Shown: positions 1 to 8,687, counted from the stretch's first letter. The stretch is DNA of 64,000 bases from Rhodococcus antarcticus (GCF_026153295.1 NZ_CP110615.1:1550001-1614000), one strand, 5' to 3'. The notes: generated from the sequence alone by a model not told the origin. Numbers and translations are program-made.

Positions 1-469
1 CCTTGGTGCCGCTGATCCGGTAGTGATCGCCGTCGCGGACCGCCTTGCAGCTCAGGGCCGCGGCGTCGGACCCGGCCTGCGGCTCGGACAGCGAGTAGGC
101 GCCCAGCAGCGTGCCGCCGAGCATGTCGGGCAGCCAGCGCTCCTGCTGCTCGGGGGTGCCGAAGGTGGCCAGCGGGAAGCAGCTGAGCCCGTGCACGCTG
201 GTGGCCACGGCGACGGCAGCCCACGCGGCCCCGAGCTCCTCGAGCACCTGCAGGTACACCTCGTAGGGCTGACCGCCGCCGCCCTGCTCCTCGGGGTAGG
301 GCAGCCCGAGCAGGCCCGCCTCGCCCAGCAGCGGGAACAGTCCCTCGGGGAAGGTCTCGTCACGCTCGTGGTCCGCGGCCCGGGGACGGAGCTCCTTGTC
401 GGCCAGGTCCCGGGTGAGCGCGAGCAGGTCGTGCGCCTCGGACGTGGGCAGCATGCGGTCGACGGCCAC
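1..469 (-). CDS. acyl-CoA dehydrogenase, N-terminal part (runs off window)
   Basis: Flavoenzyme that makes the alpha,beta double bond in acyl-CoA thioesters (fatty acid or amino acid breakdown). The first 156 residues are present. They form the all-helical N-terminal domain and reach the FAD/substrate loop LSEPQAGSDAA at residues 127-137, which is a family signature. The GTG start at 469 is preceded by GGAGG with a 6-base gap. The gene is transcribed away from the TetR gene at 527, and the shared 57-bp gap holds an AGTAC repeat, so it is probably that regulator's target. The C-terminal catalytic half lies outside the window, so the exact substrate cannot be told. Confidence 0.9.
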   Translation of the reverse strand, partial: MAVDRMLPTSEAHDLLALTRDLADKELRPRAADHERDETFPEGLFPLLGEAGLLGLPYPEEQGGGGQPYEVYLQVLEELGAAWAAVAVATSVHGLSCFPLATFGTPEQQERWLPDMLGGTLLGAYSLSEPQAGSDAAALSCKAVRDGDHYRISGTK

Positions 470-490
470 GGGGGTCCTCCTGTGCGGGTG

Positions 491-517
491 CAGTACGAAC
501 GGTAGTACCGCAGTACT
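491..517. promoter_or_regulatory. AGTAC repeat, probable TetR operator
   Basis: The gap between the divergent acyl-CoA dehydrogenase and TetR genes holds AGTAC at 492-496, 504-508 and 512-516. AGTAC (504-508) and GTACT (513-517) form a perfect inverted repeat around CGCA. Palindromes between a TetR gene and its divergent target are the usual TetR operator arrangement. That this regulator binds here is inferred. Confidence 0.6.
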
Positions 518-526
518 GTCTCACGG

Positions 527-1093
527 ATGAGGGGGACGACGCAGCGGCAGTCCGAGCTGGTGGACCAGCTCGTGGCCCTCCTGCTGGCGGAAGGCTTCGC
601 GCACCTCACCCAGGACCAGCTGGCTGCGCGCCTGCGGTGCTCCAAGTCGACGCTGTACGCCCTGGCCGGCAGCCGCGAGCAGCTCGTGCGGGCCGCGGTG
701 GTGCACTTCTTCCGGGTGGCCACCGGGCGGGTCGAGGCGCAGGTGGCGGCCACCGCGGGGGCCCGCGCGCAGATCGCCGCCTACCTGCGGGCGGTGGCCG
801 ACGAGCTGCGGCCGGCCTCGGAGCAGTTCATGGCCGACCTCGACGCGTTCGCACCGGCCCGGGAGGTGTACCAGCGCAACACCGTGCTCGCGGCGCGTCG
901 GGTGCAGCAGCTCATCGCGTCGGGGGTGGCCTCCGGGGAGCTGCGCGACGTGCACGCCGCCTTCGTGGCCGACGTCGTCGCGTCGTCGATGGTGCGCATC
1001 CAGCAGCGCCGCGTGGCCTCCGCGACCGGGCTGGACGACGCGCAGGCCTACACCGAGCTCGCCGCGCTGGTGCTGCACGGCATCAGCGCGTGA
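527..1093 (+). CDS. TetR/AcrR family transcriptional regulator
   Basis: A 188-aa repressor-type protein. The N-terminal helix-turn-helix spans about residues 27-46 (LTQDQLAARLRCSKSTLYAL), with the SKSTLY recognition-helix motif typical of TetR proteins. The rest is an all-helical ligand-binding domain of unknown specificity. The length is normal for the family. It diverges from the acyl-CoA dehydrogenase and probably controls it and itself through the AGTAC repeat at 491-517. An acyl-CoA or fatty acid ligand is plausible from the neighbour but unproven. Confidence 0.9.
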   Translation: MRGTTQRQSELVDQLVALLLAEGFAHLTQDQLAARLRCSKSTLYALAGSREQLVRAAVVHFFRVATGRVEAQVAATAGARAQIAAYLRAVADELRPASEQFMADLDAFAPAREVYQRNTVLAARRVQQLIASGVASGELRDVHAAFVADVVASSMVRIQQRRVASATGLDDAQAYTELAALVLHGISA

Positions 1094-1100
1094 CCGCGGT

Positions 1101-1568
1101 TCAGGTGGTGCGGCCGGTCCTGCGCAGCCAGAGCAGGCCGAGCACCGGGAGCACCACGGGGATGTACAGGTAGCCCTGGCCGTAGTCCGACCACACGGTC
1201 GCCTCGGGGAACAGCTCCGGCGCCGTGAGGCTCAGCGTGCCGACCACGAGCACCCCGACGGTCTCCACGACGAGGCTGACGCCGGCGATGCGACGGTTGG
1301 TGCTCGAGGCGCGGGCCAGGCAGTAGGTGGCCACGCAGTAGACGACGGCCGCGAACCCCGACAGCAGGAACGCGAGCGGAGCGTTGGAGAACCGGGTGGC
1401 GATCTGTTCGACCGAGCGAGCGGTGGCCCCGATCGCGAACACCGCGTAGACGGCGACCAGTGCGCGGCCGGGACCCGAGCGGGTGGCCACCGCGGTGCGC
1501 TCCTCGCGGGTGGCGGGGGCGGCGGGCTCGGACGCGACGGTGGGGTCGGGCTGCTCGGGCTCAGGCAC
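1101..1568 (-). CDS. small integral membrane protein (4 TM)
   Basis: A 155-aa protein with a Pro/Ala/Glu-rich cytoplasmic N-terminus (about 30 residues) and four hydrophobic segments at roughly 36-56, 63-85, 93-114 and 131-147, ending in a basic tail (RRTGRTT). I do not recognise a catalytic motif. Its GTG start overlaps the stop of the upstream membrane gene by 8 bases, so the two are translationally coupled and may form a complex. The function is unknown. Confidence 0.75.
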   Translation of the reverse strand: MPEPEQPDPTVASEPAAPATREERTAVATRSGPGRALVAVYAVFAIGATARSVEQIATRFSNAPLAFLLSGFAAVVYCVATYCLARASSTNRRIAGVSLVVETVGVLVVGTLSLTAPELFPEATVWSDYGQGYLYIPVVLPVLGLLWLRRTGRTT

Positions 1569-1953
1569 GGGTGTCCCAGACGGTGTTCATGCGCAGGATC
1601 ATCGCGGGCACCGTGACGAGGCCGACGAGCACCACCCCCGCACCCCAGCGCGAGCGGTCGTTGAGCCCCCACAGCACCGTGAGGGGGATGATGAACGGCA
1701 GGGTCAGCGCGTAGCCGGCGAGGGTGTACGACTGGTCGGTGGTCAGGCCGCTGGTGAACGCGAGCACGGTGCTGAGCACCCCCTGGACCAGCAGCGCGAC
1801 CTCCACCAGCACCAGGAAGCCCAGGAACGCCCGGGTGGAGCGCTTCTGCAGCAGCATCGGGCGGTTGGCGACCACGAGCGCCAGGGTCCACAGCGCGCCC
1901 AGCAGCGTCGCCGTGGTCACGGTGGCGGACAGGGGTGCGAACACGAATGCCAC
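1561..1953 (-). CDS. small integral membrane protein (4 TM), coupled partner
   Basis: A 130-aa protein that is almost wholly hydrophobic, with about four transmembrane segments and no recognisable active site. The reading frame stays open far upstream, but the extension is Arg/Pro-rich and crosses a tandem repeat, so I place the start at the GTG at 1953; a second GTG at 1944 is an alternative. No clear ribosome binding site is seen. It overlaps the next gene by 8 bases. The function is unknown. Confidence 0.6.
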   Translation of the reverse strand: MAFVFAPLSATVTTATLLGALWTLALVVANRPMLLQKRSTRAFLGFLVLVEVALLVQGVLSTVLAFTSGLTTDQSYTLAGYALTLPFIIPLTVLWGLNDRSRWGAGVVLVGLVTVPAMILRMNTVWDTRA

Positions 1954-2106
1954 GGTATCCGGTGGCCGCGGGTGCGGCCGCGCTGCGGACCCCGGACCGG
2001 CTCCTCGGCGGTCCCCTGACGGTGGGGACGGACGTCTCGTTCCCGGGTCGCTGGGACGACCCGCTGTCGGTGGACGCGCTGGTTCCAGGCCCCGGCGGCT
2101 GAGCTG

Positions 2107-2210
2107 GCGGCGCGACGCTGGTGGTGGTGGGGCGGCGCGACGCTGGTGGTGACGGGGGCGGCGCGACGCTGGTGGTGACGGGGGTGGCGCGATGCTGGTG
2201 GCGACGCTCC
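2107..2210. repeat. tandem repeat, about 26 bp x 4
   Basis: The core GGCGCGAYGCTGGTGG starts at 2109, 2134, 2160 and 2186 (periods 25, 26, 26), with increasing divergence at the right end. It lies between the two-gene membrane operon and the PHP gene. Read on the minus strand it would give a Val-Thr-Thr-Ser-Val-Ala-Pro-Pro type repeat, but no start codon or gene supports that. Confidence 0.7.
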
Positions 2211-2212
2211 GG

Positions 2213-2338
2213 GATCGGGGAGCGATGCGCGCCTCAGGCGTGCAGGTCCCGCCCCGATCACGTCGTCGGCTGCCGCCCCGGTGAACAGTGGATCGGGGCG
2301 CGGTTCGCACCCACACGGCTGCACTCGGCGCCCCGATC
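2213..2338. repeat. interspersed inverted copies of GCCCCGATC
   Basis: GCCCCGATC occurs at 2251-2259 and 2330-2338, and its exact reverse complement at 2291-2299; a shorter match lies at 2213-2220. The first pair could form a 9-bp stem with a 31-base loop. The whole stretch 1954-2493 has no gene I can support. Apart from these repeats I see nothing definite in it. Confidence 0.45.
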
Positions 2339-2493
2339 TGAGAGCACGCTGCACCACGTCCACCCCGGAGGGCGCCCACGGGAGGGCAGTCGTGCGTGAG
2401 GGCGGCCGAGGGTGGACGGTCGGGGGCGGCGCGGGCGGCGCCCGGGGTGGCTCGAGCGGGCGGGGATCGCTGCGCGGTCGGGGTGCACCGTGC

Positions 2494-3507
2494 TCAGCGG
2501 CGGGTCCACTCCAGCAGCTGCTCCACCGGCCACGTGTTGACGATCTGCTCCACCGGCACCCCGCACTCCTGCGCGCGAGCGCACCCGTAGGCCTGCCAGT
2601 CGAGCTGGCCGGGGGCGTGCGCGTCGGTGTCGATGCTGAACAGGCAGCCCGCCTCCACGGCCTGGCGCAGCAGCCGGCGCGGCGGGTCCAGCCGTTCGGG
2701 GCGGGAGTTGATCTCCACGGCCACCCCGTGCTCGGCGCACGCGGCGAAGACCGCGGCGGCGTCGAACTCGCTCTCCGGCCGGGTGCCGCGACCACCCGTG
2801 ACGAGCCGGCCGGTGCAGTGGCCGAGCACGTCGGTGTGCGGGTTCCGGACGGCGCCCAGCATCCGGGCGGTCATCGTCACGGAGTCGGCGCGGAGCTTGG
2901 AGTGCACCGACGCCACCACGACGTCGACGCGACCAAGCAGCTCGTCGGACTGGTCGAGACTGCCGTCGTCGAGGATGTCGCACTCGATGCCCGACAGCAG
3001 CCGGAAGTCGCCCAGGTGGCTGTCCACCTCGGCCACGACGTCCAGCTGCTGGGTCAGCCGCGCGGCGGTCAGCCCGTGGGCCACGGTGAGGCGGGGGGAG
3101 TGGTCGGTCAGCGCCAGGTAGTCGTGGCCCAGCTCGAGCGCGGTGACCGCCATCTCCTCGATCGGGGAGCCGCCGTCGCTCCAGTCGCTGTGGCTGTGCA
3201 GGTCCCCCCGCAGCGCGGCCCGGAGCGCGTCGCCGCCCTCGACCAGGGGCTCGCGGGCCGCGGCCTCCAGCGCGACGAGGCGCTCGGGCACGTCCCCGGC
3301 GTGAGCCTGCAGGGCGACGGCGGCGGTGCTGGGACCGATGCCGGTGAGCTCTGTGAGGGTGCCGGCGTCGAGGCGGCGGGCCAGCTCCTCGCCCGACAGG
3401 TCGGCGAGCACGGCCGCGGCGTTGCGGAAGGCCTGCACCCGTCGCGAGGACTCGCGCGAGCGCTCCAGGAGGAAGGCGGTGCGACGCAGGGCAGCGACGG
3501 GGTCCAT
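2494..3507 (-). CDS. PHP domain phosphoesterase (PolX C-terminal-like)
   Basis: A 337-aa metal-dependent phosphoesterase. A helix-hairpin-helix region (LTELTGIGPSTAAV, about 51-64) and an N-terminal helical part precede a PHP domain that starts with DLHSHSDW (102-109) and continues with LTDHS (133-137) and a late SIDTDAH motif. These histidines and aspartates are the metal ligands of the family. The arrangement resembles the C-terminal half of bacterial PolX without the polymerase palm. The ATG at 3507 is only 9 bases from the divergent CoA-transferase start, so transcripts are probably leaderless. The natural substrate is unknown; DNA ends or small phosphoesters are possible. Confidence 0.85.
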   Translation of the reverse strand: MDPVAALRRTAFLLERSRESSRRVQAFRNAAAVLADLSGEELARRLDAGTLTELTGIGPSTAAVALQAHAGDVPERLVALEAAAREPLVEGGDALRAALRGDLHSHSDWSDGGSPIEEMAVTALELGHDYLALTDHSPRLTVAHGLTAARLTQQLDVVAEVDSHLGDFRLLSGIECDILDDGSLDQSDELLGRVDVVVASVHSKLRADSVTMTARMLGAVRNPHTDVLGHCTGRLVTGGRGTRPESEFDAAAVFAACAEHGVAVEINSRPERLDPPRRLLRQAVEAGCLFSIDTDAHAPGQLDWQAYGCARAQECGVPVEQIVNTWPVEQLLEWTRR

Positions 3508-3516
3508 CCTGGGAGT

Positions 3517-4689
3517 GTGGACGACACAGGTGCGGGACCGCTGGCAGGCGTGCTGGTGGCGGACTTCTCCCGGGTGCTCGCCGGGCCCTACGCGACCATG
3601 CTGCTGGCCGACCTCGGTGCGACGGTGGTCAAGGTGGAGCCCCCACGGGGCGACGACACCCGTAACTGGGCGCCGCCGGTCCGGATCGATGCGGAGCGCG
3701 GGGACACCTCCACCTACTTCCTGTCGGTCAACCGGGGCAAGCGCTCCATCGTGCTCGACCTGACCGACGCGGACGACCGGGTCGTCGCCCACGAGCTCGC
3801 CCGGCGCGCGGACGTCGTCGTCGAGAACTTCCGCACCGGGGGCATGGAGCGCTTCGGGCTGGGCTACGAGCAGGTGGCCGCGACCAACCCCGGGGTGGTC
3901 TACGCCTCCATCACCGGGTTCGGCTCCCGCGGCGGGGCGGGCCTGCCGGGCTACGACCTGGTGGTGCAGGCCGTCTCCGGGCTGATGAGCACCACAGGTG
4001 CCCCCGACGGACCCGGCTACCGCTCCGGGGTGGCCGTGTTCGACGTGGTCGCGGGCCTGCACGCGGACCTGGGGATCGTCGCGGCCCTGCACCACCGCAC
4101 GAGCACCGGGCTCGGCCAGCACGTGGAGGTGAACCTGCTCTCGTCGGCGCTCTCGGGGATGGTCAACCAGACCGGCGCCGTCGTGTCGGCCGGGGTCGTG
4201 CCGCACCGGATGGGCAACGCGCACCCCAGCCTGTTCCCCTACGAGCCGGTGGACACCGCAGACGGTCAGCTGGTGCTGGCCGTGGGCAACGACGGGCAGT
4301 TCGCGGCGCTGTGCCGGGTGCTGGAGGTGCCCGAGCTGGTCGCCGACGCCCGCTTCACCCGCAACGCCGACCGCACCGTGCACCGGGAAGCCCTGCGCCC
4401 CCTGCTGCTGCAGCGCCTGCGCACGCGGACCTCGGCGCAGTGGGCGCCCGTGCTCACCGCGGCCGGGGTGCCCTGCGGGGTGGTGGGCACGGTGGCCGAC
4501 GGCCTGGCGCTGGCCACCGAGCTGGGGCTGGACCCGGTGGTGGAGGTGGGTGGCGTCCCCACCGTGCGGCACCCGGTGACCTTCTCGGCGACACCCGCCG
4601 TGCACCACCTGCCCCCGCCGAACCTGGACGAGCACGGGGCCGAGCTGCGCGCGTGGCTGACCCCGCCCGCTGCGCCCGTCGACGAGTAG
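3517..4689 (+). CDS. CaiB/BaiF class III CoA-transferase
   Basis: A 390-aa enzyme moving CoA between carboxylic acids. The N-terminus (GVLVADFSRVLAGPYATMLLADLGA) and VVKVEPPRGD, SVNRGKRSI and VYASITGFG are class III hallmarks. The GVAVFDVVAGL region carries the Asp expected to form the aspartyl-CoA anhydride. I chose GTG 3517 because family members begin just before this N-terminus; the GGGAG in front is too close for a normal ribosome site, so leaderless translation is likely. It sits next to thioesterase and acyl-CoA genes, which fits carboxylic acid catabolism. The acid substrate is unknown. Confidence 0.92.
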   Translation: MDDTGAGPLAGVLVADFSRVLAGPYATMLLADLGATVVKVEPPRGDDTRNWAPPVRIDAERGDTSTYFLSVNRGKRSIVLDLTDADDRVVAHELARRADVVVENFRTGGMERFGLGYEQVAATNPGVVYASITGFGSRGGAGLPGYDLVVQAVSGLMSTTGAPDGPGYRSGVAVFDVVAGLHADLGIVAALHHRTSTGLGQHVEVNLLSSALSGMVNQTGAVVSAGVVPHRMGNAHPSLFPYEPVDTADGQLVLAVGNDGQFAALCRVLEVPELVADARFTRNADRTVHREALRPLLLQRLRTRTSAQWAPVLTAAGVPCGVVGTVADGLALATELGLDPVVEVGGVPTVRHPVTFSATPAVHHLPPPNLDEHGAELRAWLTPPAAPVDE

Positions 4690-4706
4690 CGGGGGAGCGG
4701 CCCGGG

Positions 4707-5531
4707 TCAGGGCTGCTCGTGCACCGTGCGCATGAGGCCTTCCTGGACCACGGCCGCGACCATGTTCCCCGCGCGGTCGTAGATGCGGCCCTGGGTCAGC
4801 GCCCGACCGAACCCGGCGGACGGCGAGGTCTGGTCGTAGAGGAGCCACTCGTCGGCCCGGAACGGCCTCAGGAACCACAGCGCGTGGTCGAGCGAGGCCC
4901 CCTGGGTCACCGCGTCGGGGTGCGGCACCCGCGCGGAACCCAGCAGCGTCATGTCGGACATGTAGGCAAGTGCGCAGACGTGGAACACGGGGTCCGGCGG
5001 CAGCTCGTGGCGGTACCGCATCCACACCTGCTGCTGGGCGGCTGCGTCCGGACGGGTGTGCAGCGCCTCGGCGGGAACCCGCCGGATGTCCCAGTCCGGC
5101 CACTCCGTGACGTACCAGGGGTCCTGCGGTCCGGGCGCGCCCACCAGGTCGGGCAGCTCCTCCGGCGGGACCACCACGGGGGCGCGGTCCTGGTGGGTGG
5201 GGCCCTCGTCACCGGTGTGGAACGAGGCAGACATGGAGAAGATCGCCCGACCGTTCTGCATGCCCGTGACCCGCCGGGTCGCGAACGAGCGGCCGTCACG
5301 CACCCGCTCCACCAGGTAGACCGTGGGCACCGTCGGTGCGCCCGGCCTCAGGAAGTACCCGTGCAGCGAGTGCACGGTGAAGCCGTCGGCGACGGTGCGC
5401 ACGGCGGAGACCAGCGCCTGCCCGGCCACCTGCCCGCCGAAGGTGCGTTGCAGGTTGGTGGCCGGTGAGCTGCCGCGGAAGATGTCGGCCTCCAGCTGCT
5501 CGACCTGCAGCACCTCGTGGATCGTGGCCAC
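4707..5531 (-). CDS. tesB: acyl-CoA thioesterase II
   Basis: A 274-aa double-hotdog enzyme that hydrolyses acyl-CoA to free acid and CoA. The order is classic TesB: LQRTFGGQVAGQAL near residue 30, HSLHGYFLRPG, VERVRDGRSFATRRV, then the C-terminal MTLLGSARVPH, SLDHALWFLRPF and LTQGRIYDRAGNMVAAVVQEG. Asp, Thr/Ser and Gln of the active site are in these blocks. The GTG start has GAGGAG 5 bases upstream. It converges with the CoA-transferase and diverges from the unknown gene at 5664. Confidence 0.93.
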   Translation of the reverse strand: MATIHEVLQVEQLEADIFRGSSPATNLQRTFGGQVAGQALVSAVRTVADGFTVHSLHGYFLRPGAPTVPTVYLVERVRDGRSFATRRVTGMQNGRAIFSMSASFHTGDEGPTHQDRAPVVVPPEELPDLVGAPGPQDPWYVTEWPDWDIRRVPAEALHTRPDAAAQQQVWMRYRHELPPDPVFHVCALAYMSDMTLLGSARVPHPDAVTQGASLDHALWFLRPFRADEWLLYDQTSPSAGFGRALTQGRIYDRAGNMVAAVVQEGLMRTVHEQP

Positions 5532-5663
5532 GGAACTCCTCGGGTGGACGGCGGTCGGACGGAGCCCAGCGTGCCACCCCGGGGCAGCAGGTCCAGCACG
5601 CCGGGCCCACCCCCGTGCGGCCCGGGTTGTGGTCAGCGGCACCGCCTCGGAGAGACTGGGGCG

Positions 5664-7442
5664 GTGAGCACCCCCGAACAGCACCGACCGCCCGTGTACG
5701 CCTGCGCCGCCGGCGCCGTGCTGCACGCCCACGCCGGGGACACCCTGGAGCCTGCCGTCCTGCTGCACACCTTCCTGCCGCCGGCCGCCGCCGAGCGCCT
5801 GCGCGACCCCGGTGCCCGGGTGGACGTGCACTCCGACGGGATCACCGCGCCCACCGTGACCGTGCGGGTGCTGGCCGACGGGCACGCCCTGACCTGGCAG
5901 CTGCCGGTGGCCCCGCTGGTCGCGGCGCTGCCCGGGCAGTCCGGCGACGACGGTCGCGTGGTGCTGCTGGCCGTGGTCGACGCCGAGCCCGCTCCCGGCT
6001 CCTGGGGCGAGGCGCTCGACTGCGAGCGCCTCGCCGCCGAGCTGCCCCTGCCGGTGGCCGAGGTGGTGGAGGCGCTGCGCGGGCGTCTCGCCCCGTGGCT
6101 CGCCGAGGACGTGGAGCTGCTGCTGCACGACGACGCGCACGACCATGCCGCGGACTTCTCCCCCGAGCAGCTGGTGGCCTCGGCCGTGCTCTCGAGCCAC
6201 CGGGGCGCGCTGGACGCCGACCAGGCGACCACCCGGCTCGTCCGCGGGCTCGCCTACGGACCGCCCGAGTTCCAGGTGGAGCTGGCCCGGCTGGTCGCGG
6301 GTGCGCTGCTGAGCAGCTCGGCGCTGGCCGGCCCGCACGGGGTGGCGGCGGTGCTGGCCGAGACCGGGCCGTTCGAGGACGAGGCAGTGCGCCTGCTCAC
6401 CGAGGTCCCCCGCGCCCGTGGTGTCGACGGCGTGGGCGAGGTCCTGCTGGCCACCGGCGACCGGGACGAGGCGGTCCGCGCGGCGGTGGGGGTCATCGCG
6501 CGGCTGGCCCGGGTGGGGCTGGGGGCCACCGAGCTCGAGGACGACGCCCTGCTGGCGCGGCTGGACATGGTCGACGACGCGGCGCTCGCCCGGCTGGCCG
6601 GGCTGTGGGTGCGCCTGGCCGTGGCGGCCGCGGGGGAGCCGGACGGTGACGCCGACGCGGTGCGTGCGGTCGCGGACGGGGTGCTGGCCACGAGCGGTCC
6701 CGGTCGCTCCTGGCTGGCCCGCACCGCCCGTGCCCTGGCCGCCGAGAGCACGGAGGTGGCCGGACGCCAGCTGCACCGGGTGGGGGCGCCCCTGGAGCTC
6801 GTGCGTGCGGTGCTCGAGAGCGACGACACGACCGCCGACCCCGGGCCCCTGGTGCACGCCTGCCTGCAGCTCGCCCGCTTCGTGCGCACCCGGGCGGGGA
6901 TCGGGCCCGGCGGCTGGGCGGAGGTGCCGCTCACCGCCGCCGTGCAGGCGACCGGGGCGGCGCTGGCGCAGGGGGTGTCGGTGGAGACGGGCATCGACCT
7001 CCTGACGGGACTGCTCGAGCCGGACCTGGAGGCGGCCGAAGCGCTGGACGCCTTCGTGTGCGCCACCGCGCAGCTGCTGGTGCAGGCCCAGGACGAGCCC
7101 GGTGCGTCGTCGTGGGAGACCCAGGTGGCCGAGCTGCTCGCGGCGGTCGCCCCCGGGCAGCGCGGTCCCCGGTGGCTGGTGGTGGGGTGCCTGCGCTCCG
7201 CGCACGAGCACGACCCCGCGGCGGTCGACCTCGCCCCGCTGCTGGCTGACGAGCCGGACCCGGACCTCGACCGGGCGGCGTCCCGGGCGGGTGTGCGCGG
7301 GGTCCTGCGCGACGGGATCGCCGTGCTCGGGGCGCTGGCCGAGGTGGTCGGGCCCGCCGCCGGGGCCAGCCGTGATGACGTGTTCACCTTCGTGCTGCCG
7401 GCGGCGCTGGCCGAGCACGACCTGCTCCGCCGCTCCCGCTGA
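5664..7442 (+). CDS. conserved hypothetical protein, Ala/Leu-rich, 592 aa
   Basis: I do not recognise this protein. It is soluble (no signal peptide or membrane segment), strongly acidic and rich in Ala, Leu, Val and Asp. From about residue 150 on it looks like a string of amphipathic helices, suggesting an alpha-helical solenoid or scaffold. The first 130 residues look more beta-rich. No catalytic motif or metal site is visible. The start (GTG 5664) is the first candidate after the divergent tesB promoter region. It stands alone, ending before the convergent dehydrogenase. Confidence 0.7.
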   Translation: MSTPEQHRPPVYACAAGAVLHAHAGDTLEPAVLLHTFLPPAAAERLRDPGARVDVHSDGITAPTVTVRVLADGHALTWQLPVAPLVAALPGQSGDDGRVVLLAVVDAEPAPGSWGEALDCERLAAELPLPVAEVVEALRGRLAPWLAEDVELLLHDDAHDHAADFSPEQLVASAVLSSHRGALDADQATTRLVRGLAYGPPEFQVELARLVAGALLSSSALAGPHGVAAVLAETGPFEDEAVRLLTEVPRARGVDGVGEVLLATGDRDEAVRAAVGVIARLARVGLGATELEDDALLARLDMVDDAALARLAGLWVRLAVAAAGEPDGDADAVRAVADGVLATSGPGRSWLARTARALAAESTEVAGRQLHRVGAPLELVRAVLESDDTTADPGPLVHACLQLARFVRTRAGIGPGGWAEVPLTAAVQATGAALAQGVSVETGIDLLTGLLEPDLEAAEALDAFVCATAQLLVQAQDEPGASSWETQVAELLAAVAPGQRGPRWLVVGCLRSAHEHDPAAVDLAPLLADEPDPDLDRAASRAGVRGVLRDGIAVLGALAEVVGPAAGASRDDVFTFVLPAALAEHDLLRRSR

Positions 7443-7511
7443 CCCCCACGCCGCCCCGGGTGGTCGCCCCGCACCACCCGGTTCGGGACCGGGCGCGCGG
7501 GTGCAGGTGGG

Positions 7512-8687
7512 TCAGGGGGCCGGGGCGTCGCCCAGCACGGCGTGCGGGTAGCCCGGTGCCCGGTGCTGGAAGGCGAGCACGGCCGGGTTGCGCACCACGC
7601 CGTCCTGCACCTCGACGGCCCGGGAGACCACCTCGTCGGCCGCCCAGGCCGCAGGACCACCCATCACCGCCGCCAGGTGGGGCAGCAGGGCGTTGCTGTT
7701 CACCCACGTCGCGGAGTCCCACAGGTAGGAGGGGCTGTGGTCGACGCCGTAGTGGTGCACACCCTTGCCGACGGTGAACATCGGCTCGGCGAAGGTGGTC
7801 GGCCGCGCCCAGCTGAACCCCATGCCCTCGTCGCAGGAGACGTCCACCACGAGGGTGCCCGGGGCGAGCAGGGGCAGGTCCTCCTCCACCAGGAACGTCA
7901 GCGGGGCGGAGGTGTCCTGCAGGACGCAGTTGACGATGATGTCGTGCTCGGCGAGGAACCCGGCCAGCGGCACCCGGCCGGCGTCGGTGGTCGCGTGGCT
8001 GCGCCGCGGGGTGAGCACGTCGACGGTGCGGGCGTCGTGGTCGAGCTGGACCATCCAGGCGGAGTGGATGGGGCTGGCGATCGCCGAGACGTCGCGGGTG
8101 GTGAGCACGTGCACCTCGTGCACCCCGTGGGCGTTGAGCGCGGTCACGGCGCCACGGGCGGTGGCCCCGAAGCCGATCACCGCTGCCTTGAGCCGGCGCC
8201 CGTAGTCGCCGGTGATCCCGACGAGCTGCAGCGCGTGCAGCACGGAGCTGTACCCGGCGAGCTCGTTGTTCTTGTGGAACACGTGCAGGGAGAACGATCC
8301 GTCGGAGTTCCAGTGGTTCATCGCCTCGAACGCGATCAGGGTGAGCCGCTTGTCGATGGCCAGCTGGGTCAGGGCCGGGTCCTGGACCACGTGCGGCCAG
8401 CCCCACAGCACCTGGTGCTCGCGGAGCTCGGCCACGTCGGCCAGCAGCGGCTTGGCGTGCAGCAGGACGTCGCACCGGGCGACGAGCTCGGCGTGGGTGA
8501 GCATGCCTGCCACCAGGGGGCCGAGCTCGGCGTCACCCACCCCGAACCGCTCGCCGTAACCGCGCTCGAGGAACGTCCGGGCGCGCAGCTCCGGGTCGAT
8601 GCGGGCCACGTGCGCCGGGTGGATCGGCAGGCGGCGCTCGTCGGTCTTGCGGGAGACGCTGACGACTCCGAGGCTGAGCTGGTCCAC
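7512..8687 (-). CDS. alanine dehydrogenase/PNT-like NAD(P) oxidoreductase, N5-(carboxyethyl)ornithine synthase type
   Basis: A 391-aa enzyme of the alanine dehydrogenase/transhydrogenase fold. The N-terminal AlaDH/PNT domain contains SRKTDERRLPIHP and LLHAKPL; the Rossmann domain shows AAVIGFGATARGAVTAL. Later VVDVSCDEGMGFSWARPTTF and GVHHYGVDHSPSYLWDSAT resemble the enzymes annotated N5-(carboxyethyl)ornithine synthase, which join pyruvate to the side-chain amine of ornithine or lysine reductively. Actinobacterial members have unproven substrates. The GTG start follows GAGGAG with an 8-base gap. It lies 49 bp after the ABC importer operon on the same strand, so the importer may bring its substrate or a related amine. 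Confidence 0.75.
   Translation of the reverse strand: MDQLSLGVVSVSRKTDERRLPIHPAHVARIDPELRARTFLERGYGERFGVGDAELGPLVAGMLTHAELVARCDVLLHAKPLLADVAELREHQVLWGWPHVVQDPALTQLAIDKRLTLIAFEAMNHWNSDGSFSLHVFHKNNELAGYSSVLHALQLVGITGDYGRRLKAAVIGFGATARGAVTALNAHGVHEVHVLTTRDVSAIASPIHSAWMVQLDHDARTVDVLTPRRSHATTDAGRVPLAGFLAEHDIIVNCVLQDTSAPLTFLVEEDLPLLAPGTLVVDVSCDEGMGFSWARPTTFAEPMFTVGKGVHHYGVDHSPSYLWDSATWVNSNALLPHLAAVMGGPAAWAADEVVSRAVEVQDGVVRNPAVLAFQHRAPGYPHAVLGDAPAP

Noticed and set aside
2107-2338. CRISPR array
   Set aside because: Repeats are adjacent, 25-26 bp and divergent, with no unique spacers and no cas genes.
2494-5103. Very long antisense frame joined to the PHP gene
   Set aside because: Only the first part past the ATG at 3507 is protein-like; the rest is a His/Arg/Gly-rich shadow of the CoA-transferase.
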